Source: Acanthamoeba lenticulata (taxonomy: Eukaryota; Discosea; Longamoebia; Acanthamoebidae). Taken from it: DNA of 13,881 nt. The position numbers were made by a program, and so were the translations under genes. Positions 6,560 through 13,881 of the stretch are shown piece after piece. The notes below the pieces were generated by a model that did not search any database, was not told where the DNA came from, and was given only the letters and a program-made list of their open reading frames with translations. The stretch covers positions 1 through 13,881 of the forward strand of contig NAVB01002336.1 of the NCBI GenBank assembly GCA_002179805.1, in the 5' to 3' direction. Within the stretch, counting starts at the first letter, position 1; each line of letters starts with the position of its first letter.

Positions 6560-8453
6560 TGCGTCTTCGACGTCTCCTGGGAGGGAGCTGATGCTGAACT
6601 GCCGCGTGTCGCAGTTGCACAGGGCCCAGCCAGGCCCACCAATCATGATACACAGGCTCAACGAGGCGTCCTGGTGCTGGTACTGCGGCATTATGCCAAA
6701 CTGGGTGTTCCTGTCCCACAGATAGAGCCCGTTGATCGCGTCGCCGTACCAGGGCGTCGACAGGCCTGTGATCTGGACGACGCGGCAGTGCGGGACCACA
6801 GGCTGGCACCAGGAGAAGAACTGCGTGGCTCGCATTGCCCGCTTGGCAGGGCATACACGCCCCGCCAGTGGTGGAAAAGGTGTTGGCCGGGCATGGCTGA
6901 CACGCCCAAGGCGTCCAGCGCAAAGCCTGGCCAGCAGACGCTGGCGCTTGCAGCAAGCGCGCCCAAGCAGACAGTCATAGCAAAGAGCAGGCACACGGCG
7001 CACTGGTTGGCGCCACTCTCATACATGCCACGTGGACACGCATGGCGCACGAGCGCCGGACATCATCGCGCGCCCGTTCCAGCTGACCGGACTCGTGCTC
7101 TGGTCATTGACGGCCACCCCGCCAACATTCCAGCGCCGGTTGCCAACATTCCAGCGCCGGTTGGCTCGTAGAAGACGTTTGCGCCGGGGCCATTTTGCCA
7201 GTACTGGGAGCCAATGAGCTCATACACTCATACACCTGGTTGGTCAGATACCAGTCGAGACTGCCCCCGTTTGGTAGAACCACAGCCGACAACGCGTGTT
7301 GGCCACCGTGTCGCCGCAGCTCAGCGACAGCGTCACGCTGGCCGTCCCAGCGGGCGGCTGCACGACAACCCACGTGGGCTCATCGCCTGATGAGCTCAGG
7401 GCAAACTCCATGCCCATGCAAGCCAGCCACACCGAGTCAATGGCACCCATCTTGGGCAGCGTGTTGAACAGGACCTGGCCCAAGGGAAGCACGTTTCAGA
7501 AGAGTGCCATGTTGGCGCCCAAGCAGGAGCTCGCCGTGAGGACTGCCCCCACCATGCCAATGGACGTGCTGGCTGGCAAGTTGACGCCCACCGCAACCTG
7601 GAAGTTGTTGCCTCCAAAGGCCGACGATGACGCGTAGGTTGCGCTCGCGCCGCAGGCCAGCCGGGGCACGCTTTCTGGCCCGGCCTCGCAGCCCCAGGCC
7701 CACGTGCAGCCGCGGCCTTCCATGCACTCGCCCGTGGGCCGCAGGCGTGACGCGCACCGGCAGCGGCAGGCCCGACCTGACGACCTCGAGCAGCACCGGC
7801 GCGCGCCCGCTTGGCCGTACACGACGGGCGCCGACGCCATGACCATCGCATCGTCCAGCGTGAGTGTGCCCGGGGCCATGTCCACCAGGCGGTCCTTGTC
7901 CAGGTTTAAGTCGATTGATCTGTAGTCCAACAGGTCGAAACTTTCCTCCGTGCAGATGACCCTGTTGCTGGCACAGTCCACGCACACGCTCAGGTAGAGC
8001 CAGTGGTTCAGGTGGCCAAAGGTGGCCTGTCGCGTGGGGATCTGCACTGTCTCAGTTGTGGCCAGGGCGTTGTTGGCTGTGACGTCCAAGAGTCCATAGG
8101 TCTCGAGGACATGTCATACGCGTTGGATGGGTAGGTCGCCTTCTTGTTGTCTGGTATCCAACTCAGCAACTCTTGCGACCTGGCCAGATAGCCGCCGAAG
8201 ATATCATGGCCCATGATGTCCATGGGGTTTCCGTACTCCTCCCAGTAGTCACTTCCAGCCGAATACTACTCGAGGCTGGCGTGTTGCAAGCCGAGATTGT
8301 GCCCAAACTCATGAAGGAACGGCCACAAGCCGCCCTGCATCACTTGGCTGTAGCTGGGCGCCCCAGCCACGCCGCCGTAGCTCCAGCCCGACCACAATGG
8401 CGTCCTGGAGCGCATGGGCGTGGGCGACGATGAATTTGTAGAGCTTGGCGTCG
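6560..8453 (-). pseudogene. Peptidase M11 (gametolysin-like) metallopeptidase remnant with Cys-rich tail
   Basis: Minus strand. The zinc site HEFGHNLGLQH (8313-8281) follows GWSYGGVAG. Next come an in-frame TAG (8268-8266), then YWEEYGNPMDIMGH (Met-turn region, to about 8206) and LLSWIPDN, as in gametolysin. One frame further on are the C-terminal beta region (GLLDVTANNAL, HWLYLSV, SFDLLDYR) and a domain rich in Cys and Ala. A TGA (7498-7496) interrupts ANMALF/NVLPLGQVLFNTLP, and a one-base change in a G5 run (about 7274) interrupts WFYQTG/GSLDWYLTNQ. The tail (7050-6700) has GCC2/TNFR-like Cys spacing (CPRGMYESGANQCAVC, CPANTFSTTGGACMPC) spread over three frames, then a globular segment (VVQITGLSTPWYGDAI). 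I count at least two stops and four frameshifts with no rescuing intron. In life it would be a secreted or surface protease cleaving extracellular matrix or glycoproteins. The N-terminal propeptide region is absent. Confidence 0.7.
7121..7162. repeat. Perfect 21-bp tandem duplication
   Basis: Two identical consecutive copies (7121-7141 and 7142-7162) beginning GCCAACATTCCAGCGCCGGT. In the minus reading of the peptidase tail this duplicates seven residues (QPALECW) and keeps the frame. The perfect identity means the duplication is recent. Confidence 0.9.
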
Positions 8454-9383
8454 AGGAGGGCGACGCGGTGCGCGTTGGCGTGGTCGACGGCGTACGGGAA
8501 GGCGTGGGCGAAAGGCCGTGGTGGCGGTGGTCGACGGCGTGGTTGAGCGCGTGGGCGTGGAGGAGGTCGAGTACCACCGCGACGACAGCGAGAATGATGA
8601 CCACGAGACAGCACATCTTGGTGCTCGCGGCCTCCTGGTACTGCGCCGCTTTCCGCAGCTCCACCACGCCCAGTCCCGTGTTGGGCACGGTCGTGTCGAT
8701 GTGGCTTTCGATGTTGTCTGCCGGGCAGATCGAGGGCGTACGCGAGGCCGTCATGTCGACGGCGACCGACTTGGGCTGGGCGAAGTCGTGGCTGAGCGCG
8801 AGGGCGCGGGCGTTACGGTCGGGCTGGGCGAGAGCGTACTGGAGGGCGTCGGCGTAGGGCTAAGCGACACTAGGCTCGGCGATGCCTGTGGGCAATGGCG
8901 AGCTTGTGGTGATGACCGAGCCAAAGATCTGGATTTTGTCCAACAGGGTGCCTGTAGCCGAAGTGGCGTTCACGAACAGACCGTGATCCTCGCACTTGCC
9001 ATGTTTTCGATAGTCGACGAGGGCGGGTGGAAATAGAGCTGGATTGCCAGGGGTGGCTAAGTGTCAGCCCGTTATAGACCCCATAGCTGGCGAAGCCTCT
9101 GAGCGACAGGGTAAAGTAGAATTTCATCCTCAACTGCCTGAACCCGATGGAGAAGGTGAGGTTGATGAGCCGCCAGTTGTTGTTGCCGTTGTTCAGAGCA
9201 CAAGCCCTTCGGCGCACTGGACGGGACTGCGAAGCTGCCCGCGGTAAAGTTCGAGGTGAGGATGCTCGGTGCCGTTCGAGGCGATGGAAGACGGCACCGG
9301 GATCGGGTTACAATAAGTTGCGATTGGGCCCGGGCCACGGGAAGCAAGCAGGCCGAGAAGAAGAAGAAGACGAGGAAGACCAT
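8454..9383 (-). pseudogene. Signal peptide / Ser-Thr-Pro stalk / transmembrane surface protein remnant
   Basis: An ATG at 9383 opens a textbook signal peptide (MVFLVFFFFSACLLPVARA, then QSQ), so the protein was exported. Downstream, stretches in alternating frames read like a secreted domain with N-glycosylation sequons: TYCNPIPVPSSIASNGT, NFTAG, WRLINLTFSIG, YGVYNGLTL, KCEDHGLFVNATSATGTLL, DKIQIFGSVITT. Then follows a Ser/Thr/Pro-rich stalk (SPTPTPSSTLSPSPTVTP, about 8860-8760), a hydrophobic TM helix (CCLVVIILAVVAVVLDLL, about 8611-8558), and a second STP tract (SPTPSRTPSTTPTRTASP, about 8510-8400) running directly into the M11 core. At least four frame changes occur and no good introns explain them. 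It may be one chimeric gene with the M11 remnant or two fused relics. Ligand or function cannot be stated. Confidence 0.55.
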
Positions 9384-9636
9384 CACGACGACCAATCACG
9401 AGGAGGAGAAGGAGGACACCTTGACCCGCCGCTCTGTCCGCTCCATCATCAGCTTCTTCTGATTTCTTGCGGACATGAGGTTGGTTAAACAAAGTCAATG
9501 TTTGGTCAAGGTGAACAGAAATAGGTGGGTGCCCCACGTGGCGGAGCTGGTTTTGACCATGAGAACACAAAAGCAGAAAAAAGTGCATAAACTCAAGTAT
9601 CTTGTAAAACGCAAACCTCACCCTGATGACGGAGAA
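9384..9636. other. Flank between two oppositely oriented STP-protein remnants
   Basis: Probably the 5' flank of the minus-strand signal-peptide gene. Open frames here are GC-rich shadows; the plus-strand Lys/Glu-rich frame at 9350-9460 is simply the antisense of the signal peptide. No motif was recognised. Confidence 0.3.
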
Positions 9637-10061
9637 CCACCACCCCATCGGGCTCGCCCAAGTCTTCCGTCGCGCACGCCCACCGGTTCGCCCACGACGT
9701 CGCCATCCTTGATCTCGCCGAGATCCACTAAGACGCCCACCGCCACGCCCACGGTCTCGGTCACGCCGTCGACCAGCCGCAGCCCGAGCGCCTCGCCGAC
9801 GATCCCCGGCGGCACTACTCTTTCACCAACGCCTGGTCCTTTGCCCTGTCCGACGCCAATGCCTCGCCCGCATGGTGGCCCGCCAGTACACGCAGGGCAA
9901 CACGACCCAACAAGTAGGCCATCGTCAACTTCCTCTTGGCCAACAAGCTGCTCACCTACCACGCCAAGTGCCCGCAGGTGAGCGACGTCAAGTGAACGCG
10001 TCATTCCGTGGATGCGTCGACCTTTTTGCGGACGCAACTGGGGCGGCCTTCTCCTGGTAGT
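9637..10061 (+). pseudogene. Ser/Thr/Pro-rich surface protein remnant (plus strand)
   Basis: One frame gives a typical STP stalk (SRTPTGSPTTSPSLISP, TPTATPTVSVTPSTSRSPSA; 9671-9800). In successive other frames come HYSFTNAWSFALSDANASPAWW (9813-9875), ARQYTQGNTTQQ (9874-9915), AIVNFLLANKLLTYHAKCPQ (9919-9978) and ASFRGCVDLFADATGAAFSW (9998-10057). Each is protein-like with G/C third positions, but joining them needs at least three frameshifts, and a TAG lies at about 9916-9918. This is a decayed extracellular protein of unknown family, oriented opposite to the similar remnant at 8454-9383. Weakly supported. Confidence 0.35.
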
Positions 10062-10542
10062 CCTCGAGAGGATGACCACGGCAAGAAGAAGGATGATGAA
10101 GACGAAGAAGGGACTGGATCCTCCTCGGTCACGCGCAGGCAGGGGGAGGATGGGTATGAGGAGATCGCATCCACGATTGACCTCGTCCTCCTCGTCCACA
10201 TCGACATCATGAGCCCCAATGCAAACCTATGTCCACCAAATTCATGTTCAAATAAATGCCACAAACGAGACAGGAAGAGCATGCTCATAAGCGCTAGGAT
10301 GCCAGCCTACCACCAGCTCAGGCGTGGACAAAGTCGTGCAACGCCAGCGCAAGCTTTTCACCCGCCAGCGCGGGTTGGGCCCAAGCAAGTTCGCAAGTGA
10401 TTAAATGACATTTTTACACCCAGATGGGGGAACAAGCAAGCAGCTGCAACTTCAAGAGTGGGAGAGCAGCGTTCCTCTTACGGAACGCACCTCCGACCGC
10501 AGAGCGAGCCACTTGGCGGAGATGGTTTTTGCGCGCGGGGGT
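10062..10542. other. No supported gene; 3' flank of EB1 gene
   Basis: Contains a minus-strand hydrophobic run followed by arginines (FFVFIILLLAVVILSRTTRRR, about 10114-10052) that could be a relic TM segment, but no credible gene surrounds it. The part nearer 10542 should be EB1 3' UTR. No AATAAA was found on the minus strand; one on the plus strand (10251) has no matching gene. Confidence 0.35.
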
Positions 10543-12550
10543 TTACGCAAAGTCGAGATCCTCATCCTCGCCCTCGGCAGCAGCCTCTTCCTGAGGCACC
10601 TCGGAAGCTGTGTCGTCGTCGTCGTCGTAGTCGATGTCAGCAGCGTGTTCTTCTGGCGAGAGCTGCACGTCATCAGCGAGGTCATCGAGATCATCCAAGC
10701 CGTCGTCGTCCCCGTCACCCTCCTTCTCGGCGCTGGTGGTCGGCTGCTCAGACTGGATCTCCTCCTCTTCGTCAGTACCAATGCGGATGATGGTGAGAAT
10801 GCGCTGGATGGTTTCCACCGAGCTTTCGCCCTCTTCGCACATGATCTTGATGGCCTACGTAAGAATAAATGGACAATAACGAAAAAGATCATCAGCCAGA
10901 CAAACGCTCTTAGCTCAGCCCAGTCACACACGCAAACAAACACATACTAACACACACACACACACACACAAACCTTAAGTTTTTCGGAGAGGATATCCCG
11001 TTCTCGCTGAAGGCTCACGACGGCTTGGAAGAGGTCATCCTTCAGCGCGTCCATTTTCGTTTCAACTAGGGTTTGATCCAACACATTACACGAATTCGCG
11101 TTGAGTGTCTCATTATTCGTGCGTCACGAGCACAGCATCCTTTGGAGTTAAAGGTACCGAAAGAAGCCACGTCAACATTCGCGGGAGTAGCAGCAACATG
11201 TGTGGGTTTCCTGAGGATAGACTTGGGCGTCTGGCCAGTACCAGAAGAGAGAGAGAGAGAGAGATAGAATACACTGACCTTTAGTCATGCGCCCACACAG
11301 GAGCGAGTTGTGTCAAGTGCGTGTGGTGTGAGGGCGCATGCAGCCAAGGTACCGCGGGTCTAAGGATTGACTTAGAAACGGGGCGGGTAACTGGGGAAGC
11401 AGCCACGGCGCGCTTGACTGGCGACGCCTTTTTGGCAGGAGAAGGAGTGGCCGTCGGGGTTGGCTTCTGCGCAGTGCTGGCGGACCGGAGTGACGCAGCA
11501 GCCATAGTCACTCGTCGCTTGGCCAGACGCTTGACAGGAGCCGGCTTAGCAGGTGAAACTGCAGCTGCGGCTGGGGCAGGCACCACCACTCTGCGAGCAG
11601 CAGCAGCAGTGGTATTGGTCCGAGTTGCGAGAGGGGCTCTGGCCTCTGTTTTGTAGCCCCCCCCCACCCATGATAAAGAGAGTTGGGTGAGTGATTTCTT
11701 CTTAATGGTCAACTCTCTCTTGAAGAGACACAATAAAAAGTTGACTCTCGTTTAGAAAAGAGACGGGAAGAGATATGGTTTTTGTTCTACCTTGACCAGC
11801 CGCGGCAGGCTTAAGGGAGACTCGCGTAGCCCGGACGGGACCAGCAGCAGCCTTCATGGCAGCGAGCCGCCGCTCCTTAGCACGATACTCCGCCTTGTCC
11901 CACTTGGATTCGAAGTAACGCTTGAACCATTGGAGGAACTCGAGGTTGTCCTGATACTTGGCCCGTATAAGCTTGGGTACATCGATGTGCTGTGTGCATT
12001 CATATCTTCACATTAGTCCATAGGATGCGTCGAATTTGATCATCATCATCATCATCATCATGATCAGGATCAAGTCAAAAAGGGACAGGGCCCACAACCT
12101 TCTTGATTTTGGCTGCATCGAAGGCCTTTTGCAGCAGCTTAAAGTTGGCTATGTACTCCCACTCTTGATTAGCGTTGAAGCGCACCTTGCTGAGCGCGAT
12201 CGTGCCTGGTGTGTGCACACACACATATTTTATCAAAAAGGCTTAGCCCCCAAACTGAACGTTTGCAATTATCTTTTAAGCTGTGAATGTACCGGGATGC
12301 AGGGCATCCATCAACTGGCAAAAGGCAGCAGCCGAGGCGACCTGCTCCACTTTAGTGTATTCAATCTCGAGGAACGAGTTGATCCAATCAAGCAACTCTT
12401 TGCGGCCCGTAAAGTAGAGCCCCTCCATAATACCTAGAGAGGTATTGCAGCACGAAGCGGGAAAATCAACCAACCCCTTCCTCATGGTCACCACCATTAG
12501 GGGGCAAAGTAGGTTATGTTGTAAGTACCAAAGTTGCCTGCTTCAGCCAT
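10543..12550 (-). CDS. EB1/MAPRE-family microtubule plus-end tracking protein
   Basis: Eight exons join in phase: 12550-12529, 12433-12293, 12205-12099, 11989-11791, 11645-11353, 11230-11158, 11065-10974, 10854-10543 (TAA), giving 412 residues starting MAEAGNFGIMEGLYFTGRKE. Residues 8-130 are the EB1 calponin-homology domain that binds growing microtubule ends: ELLDWINSFLEIEYTKVEQV, AAAFCQLMDALHPG, EWEYIANFKLLQKAF, YQDNLEFLQWFKRYFESKWD. Residues about 140-275 are a basic Ala/Pro/Lys/Arg linker with Ser-Pro and Thr-Pro sites and a repeated KSILR motif at the exon 5/6 junction. Residues about 280-340 are the coiled-coil EB-homology dimerisation domain (DALKDDLFQAVVSLQRERDI, then ETIQRILTIIRIG). 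The protein then departs from animal EB1: a roughly 65-residue acidic tail (DGDDDGLDDLDDLADDV, DYDDDDD) ends in DLDFA, not the EEY/F end bound by CAP-Gly proteins. Length exceeds the usual 260-330 residues because of the linker and tail. No disruption seen. Function is well supported by family; partners are inferred. Confidence 0.93.
10951..10971. repeat. (CA)n microsatellite in EB1 intron 7
   Basis: In the transcript it is a (GU)n tract starting only three nucleotides after the exon 7 donor (AAG|GTTTGTGTG), inside intron 10973-10855. Confidence 0.9.
11245..11264. repeat. (GA)n microsatellite in EB1 intron 5
   Basis: A (CU)n tract in the transcript, just upstream of the acceptor CTGGCCAG at the 3' end of intron 11352-11231. 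It probably serves as the polypyrimidine tract. Confidence 0.85.
12039..12061. repeat. (ATC)n microsatellite in EB1 intron 3
   Basis: About seven ATC/GAT units within intron 12098-11990, flanked by TGATCA on the right. Confidence 0.85.
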
Positions 12551-12940
12551 TGCCGAATCCTCCTTTCCGCTCAGGTTGGTTTGATGTGTTACGAAACGCA
12601 ACAGCCGACTTCGTCGGCTTTTTGGTGTTTTGTTCCGTTGGGCCCAGACCTCCCGCCTTTTTTTCGCCAGCCGTAAACAAAAATGAAAATTGAATTGAAA
12701 ACAACAAAATTGAAGCCGCACATCGAAGGCCTCTCGTGGCCGCGCAGGTGCAGTCAAGTGGTCCCATAGCAGCCGTTTTGGCGCGCCCACTGGAGCAGGG
12801 AAAGCCCTTACTGGCCACAAAGTCGGCGCTGTGTTGGTGCAGCTTGTAGTAGTAGTAGTAGTAGGGCCCCCAGGGCACGGCCGTGCAAACAGCACGACAG
12901 GCTGACCGACCTGCGACTTTCATCTGGCCAGATCCTTCAT
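12551..12940. promoter_or_regulatory. EB1 upstream region / Ras 3' flank
   Basis: 390 bp with no supportable gene. Next to the EB1 start is an A/T-rich stretch (about 12650-12715), then GC-rich DNA with a (GTA)n microsatellite at 12846-12864. Because EB1 and the Ras gene run in the same direction, this holds both the Ras 3' UTR and the EB1 promoter. No specific element could be assigned. Confidence 0.4.
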
Positions 12941-13852
12941 TCATGAGAGGATGCAGTAGCGGGGCCGCCTGTAACAGCGTGCTCGCTGCGGCGGCCGTTG
13001 GCGGTGGTGTGCGTAATCGCTGCCGTCTGCCGTGGCAGCAAGCAGTCTGGCGGCCGAGTGGAACACGTCGTCGACGCCGTGCCCCGTCTTGGCACTCGCT
13101 CTGCACACATACACACACACACACACATACACACCCATAGGGGTCAGTTAACAAGGTCAAGACAGCGACTTGGCGCGCAGGAGGCAATCATATTCCGCTA
13201 TGTAAATACTTGACGAATAGGCAGCCGGTGGCTCTGGCCGCTCGCTCGCCCAGGCCCTCGCGCACCTCGAGTGCGTCAACCAAGTCGATCTTGTTCTCCA
13301 CCAGCACGCACGGCACCCACCAACAGTCCTTCACCAATTGCAGCTGTACGTTGGGAAGAAGATGCACGTGCGTCTTTAGTCAGCATTACGTGAAAAAGAA
13401 AGGGCGCCTCTTACACGATGATAGAAGGCACGGATGCTCTGGAAGGACTTGAGTGAAGTGGCGGAGTAGACCAGCGCAACCACGTCTGCACTCCTGATCC
13501 AGGAATCATACATGTACTTCTTCGTCGTTGTCGCACACATCCCCCGGAGTCTTAATGATAAGAGAAGACCAACTCAACATTGTGACTGGTGGATGGACCT
13601 GGGGGTCGTACTTGATACTCTTTGCGGCCCGCATCAAGAACATCGAACTTGAGCGGAACTTCATCGACTTGCGTCCTCTTCTCGTACGAGTCATCTAATG
13701 GGGTGTTGTTGTTTGGGCACAGGTGAGCACAAGTCTCTATACGAGGGATAGAGAGAATGAGGTCGGGATTGTTGTTTGTACCAACGTCTGGATCGCTTGA
13801 CTCGATAAACACATTCTGAGCGCGTAAAGGCCATGAGTGAATGATCCAGAGA
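12941..13852 (-). CDS. Ras-family small GTPase, 3' part, with CAAX box
   Basis: Five exons in the window join in phase: 13852-13782, 13694-13612, 13519-13415, 13343-13210, 13100-12941 (TGA). The gene continues right of the window, so the P-loop (GxxxxGKS/T) is not seen. Visible Ras landmarks in order: NVFIESSDPDVDDSYEKR (switch I), PLKFDVLDAGRKEY (switch II), SADVVALVYSATSLKSFQSI (beta-4 and following helix), CVLVENKIDLV (NKxD, guanine specificity), FVKASAKTGHGVDDVF (SAK motif) and a Cys/Arg-rich tail ending RYCILS. CILS is a CAAX box predicted to be farnesylated, with an upstream Cys and many Arg residues for membrane attachment. Oddities: the effector-loop Thr after DP is Asp, the DxxG motif is one residue short (DAG), and the position of Ras Gln61 is Arg. 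The first exon may instead start at 13815, after CGCTCAG. Otherwise intact; closest to Ras/Rap-type, not Rab or Rho. Confidence 0.88.
13108..13134. repeat. (AC)n microsatellite in Ras intron
   Basis: A (GU)n tract in the transcript, immediately before the acceptor TGTGTGCAG of the last intron (13209-13101). Confidence 0.88.
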
Positions 13853-13881
13853 CTGGGAAAAAAGAGAGAAGGGGATTTGGG

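Noticed and set aside
7396..7985. Arg/Ala/Gly-rich minus open frames
   Set aside because: These are alternative frames of GC-rich peptidase sequence. Only short in-frame stretches match the protease tail; the rest is composition-driven.
5386..8268. Alternative genetic code with TAA/TAG read as Gln
   Set aside because: TAA and TAG do interrupt otherwise continuous frames at plausible Gln positions, but TGA also interrupts (7496-7498), frameshifts occur too, and the intact kinase and EB1 genes end naturally at TAA. Pseudogene decay explains all of this.
9350..9462. Lys/Glu-rich plus-strand peptide resembling a nuclear protein
   Set aside because: It is the exact antisense of the hydrophobic signal peptide and its upstream flank.
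10458..10950. Plus-strand open frames with poly-Val or Ser-rich runs
   Set aside because: They are antisense of the acidic EB1 tail, where the GAC repeat reads as GTC (Val) on the other strand.
12036..12437. 133-codon plus-strand open frame beginning with poly-Ile
   Set aside because: It begins in the (ATC)n intron microsatellite and is antisense to EB1 exons 2-3.
1..13881. CRISPR array, tRNA or rRNA genes, transposons or LTRs
   Set aside because: No regularly spaced repeats, no cloverleaf or rRNA core sequence, and no transposase or reverse-transcriptase motif was seen on either strand. Short repeats are microsatellites or the listed duplications.

Overview
The window is a eukaryotic chromosome end. 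Its left edge is a C-strand telomere array of (CCCTAA)n (1-60), and inward of it lies a subtelomeric region carrying spliceosomal-intron genes. The intact genes (a CDC7-like kinase fusion, an EB1 microtubule protein, a Ras-type GTPase with a CAAX box) and the decayed ones (gametolysin-type M11 peptidase, Ser/Thr/Pro-rich stalk proteins, a GT90-like glycosyltransferase, an EEP nuclease) point to a free-living unicellular eukaryote, such as an amoebozoan or unicellular holozoan. I cannot name the species. Introns are short (62-145 nt in the 19 reconstructed here), many carry dinucleotide microsatellites, and donor sites are strongly biased to GTAC.

Layout. 1-262: telomere, a hairpin-forming subtelomeric block and a telomere-like seam. 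256-1018 (-): GT90-like glycosyltransferase remnant cut off at that seam. 1001-1130: a diverged direct repeat. 1134-1256 (+): an unrecognised frameshifted coding scrap. 1399-4524 (-): an intact nine-exon gene of about 813 codons, with an N-terminal beta-rich region, a PD-(D/E)XK nuclease-like segment, a PHD finger and a CDC7-like protein kinase domain. This is the most interesting object here, and it resembles Crinkler/FunK1-type nuclease-kinase proteins with an added PHD finger. 4678-5660 (+): EEP nuclease with an in-frame TAA and probable frameshifts. 6110-6510 (+): FCP1-like HAD phosphatase fragment. 6560-9383 (-): heavily frameshifted surface/secreted protein remnants, comprising a signal-peptide/stalk/TM protein, an M11 metallopeptidase and a Cys-rich tail. 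9637-10061 (+): a second Ser/Thr/Pro-rich remnant, opposite strand. 10543-12550 (-): intact eight-exon EB1 homologue (412 codons). 12941-13852 (-): 3' part of a Ras-family GTPase ending in CILS, continuing beyond the window.

The region is thus a mosaic. Three minus-strand multi-exon genes splice cleanly in phase over every intron, while the material between them is degenerate coding sequence broken by stops and frameshifts. This suggests a subtelomeric graveyard next to functional genes. The genes do not form an obvious pathway. All assignments come from reading motifs by eye; no homology search was run.
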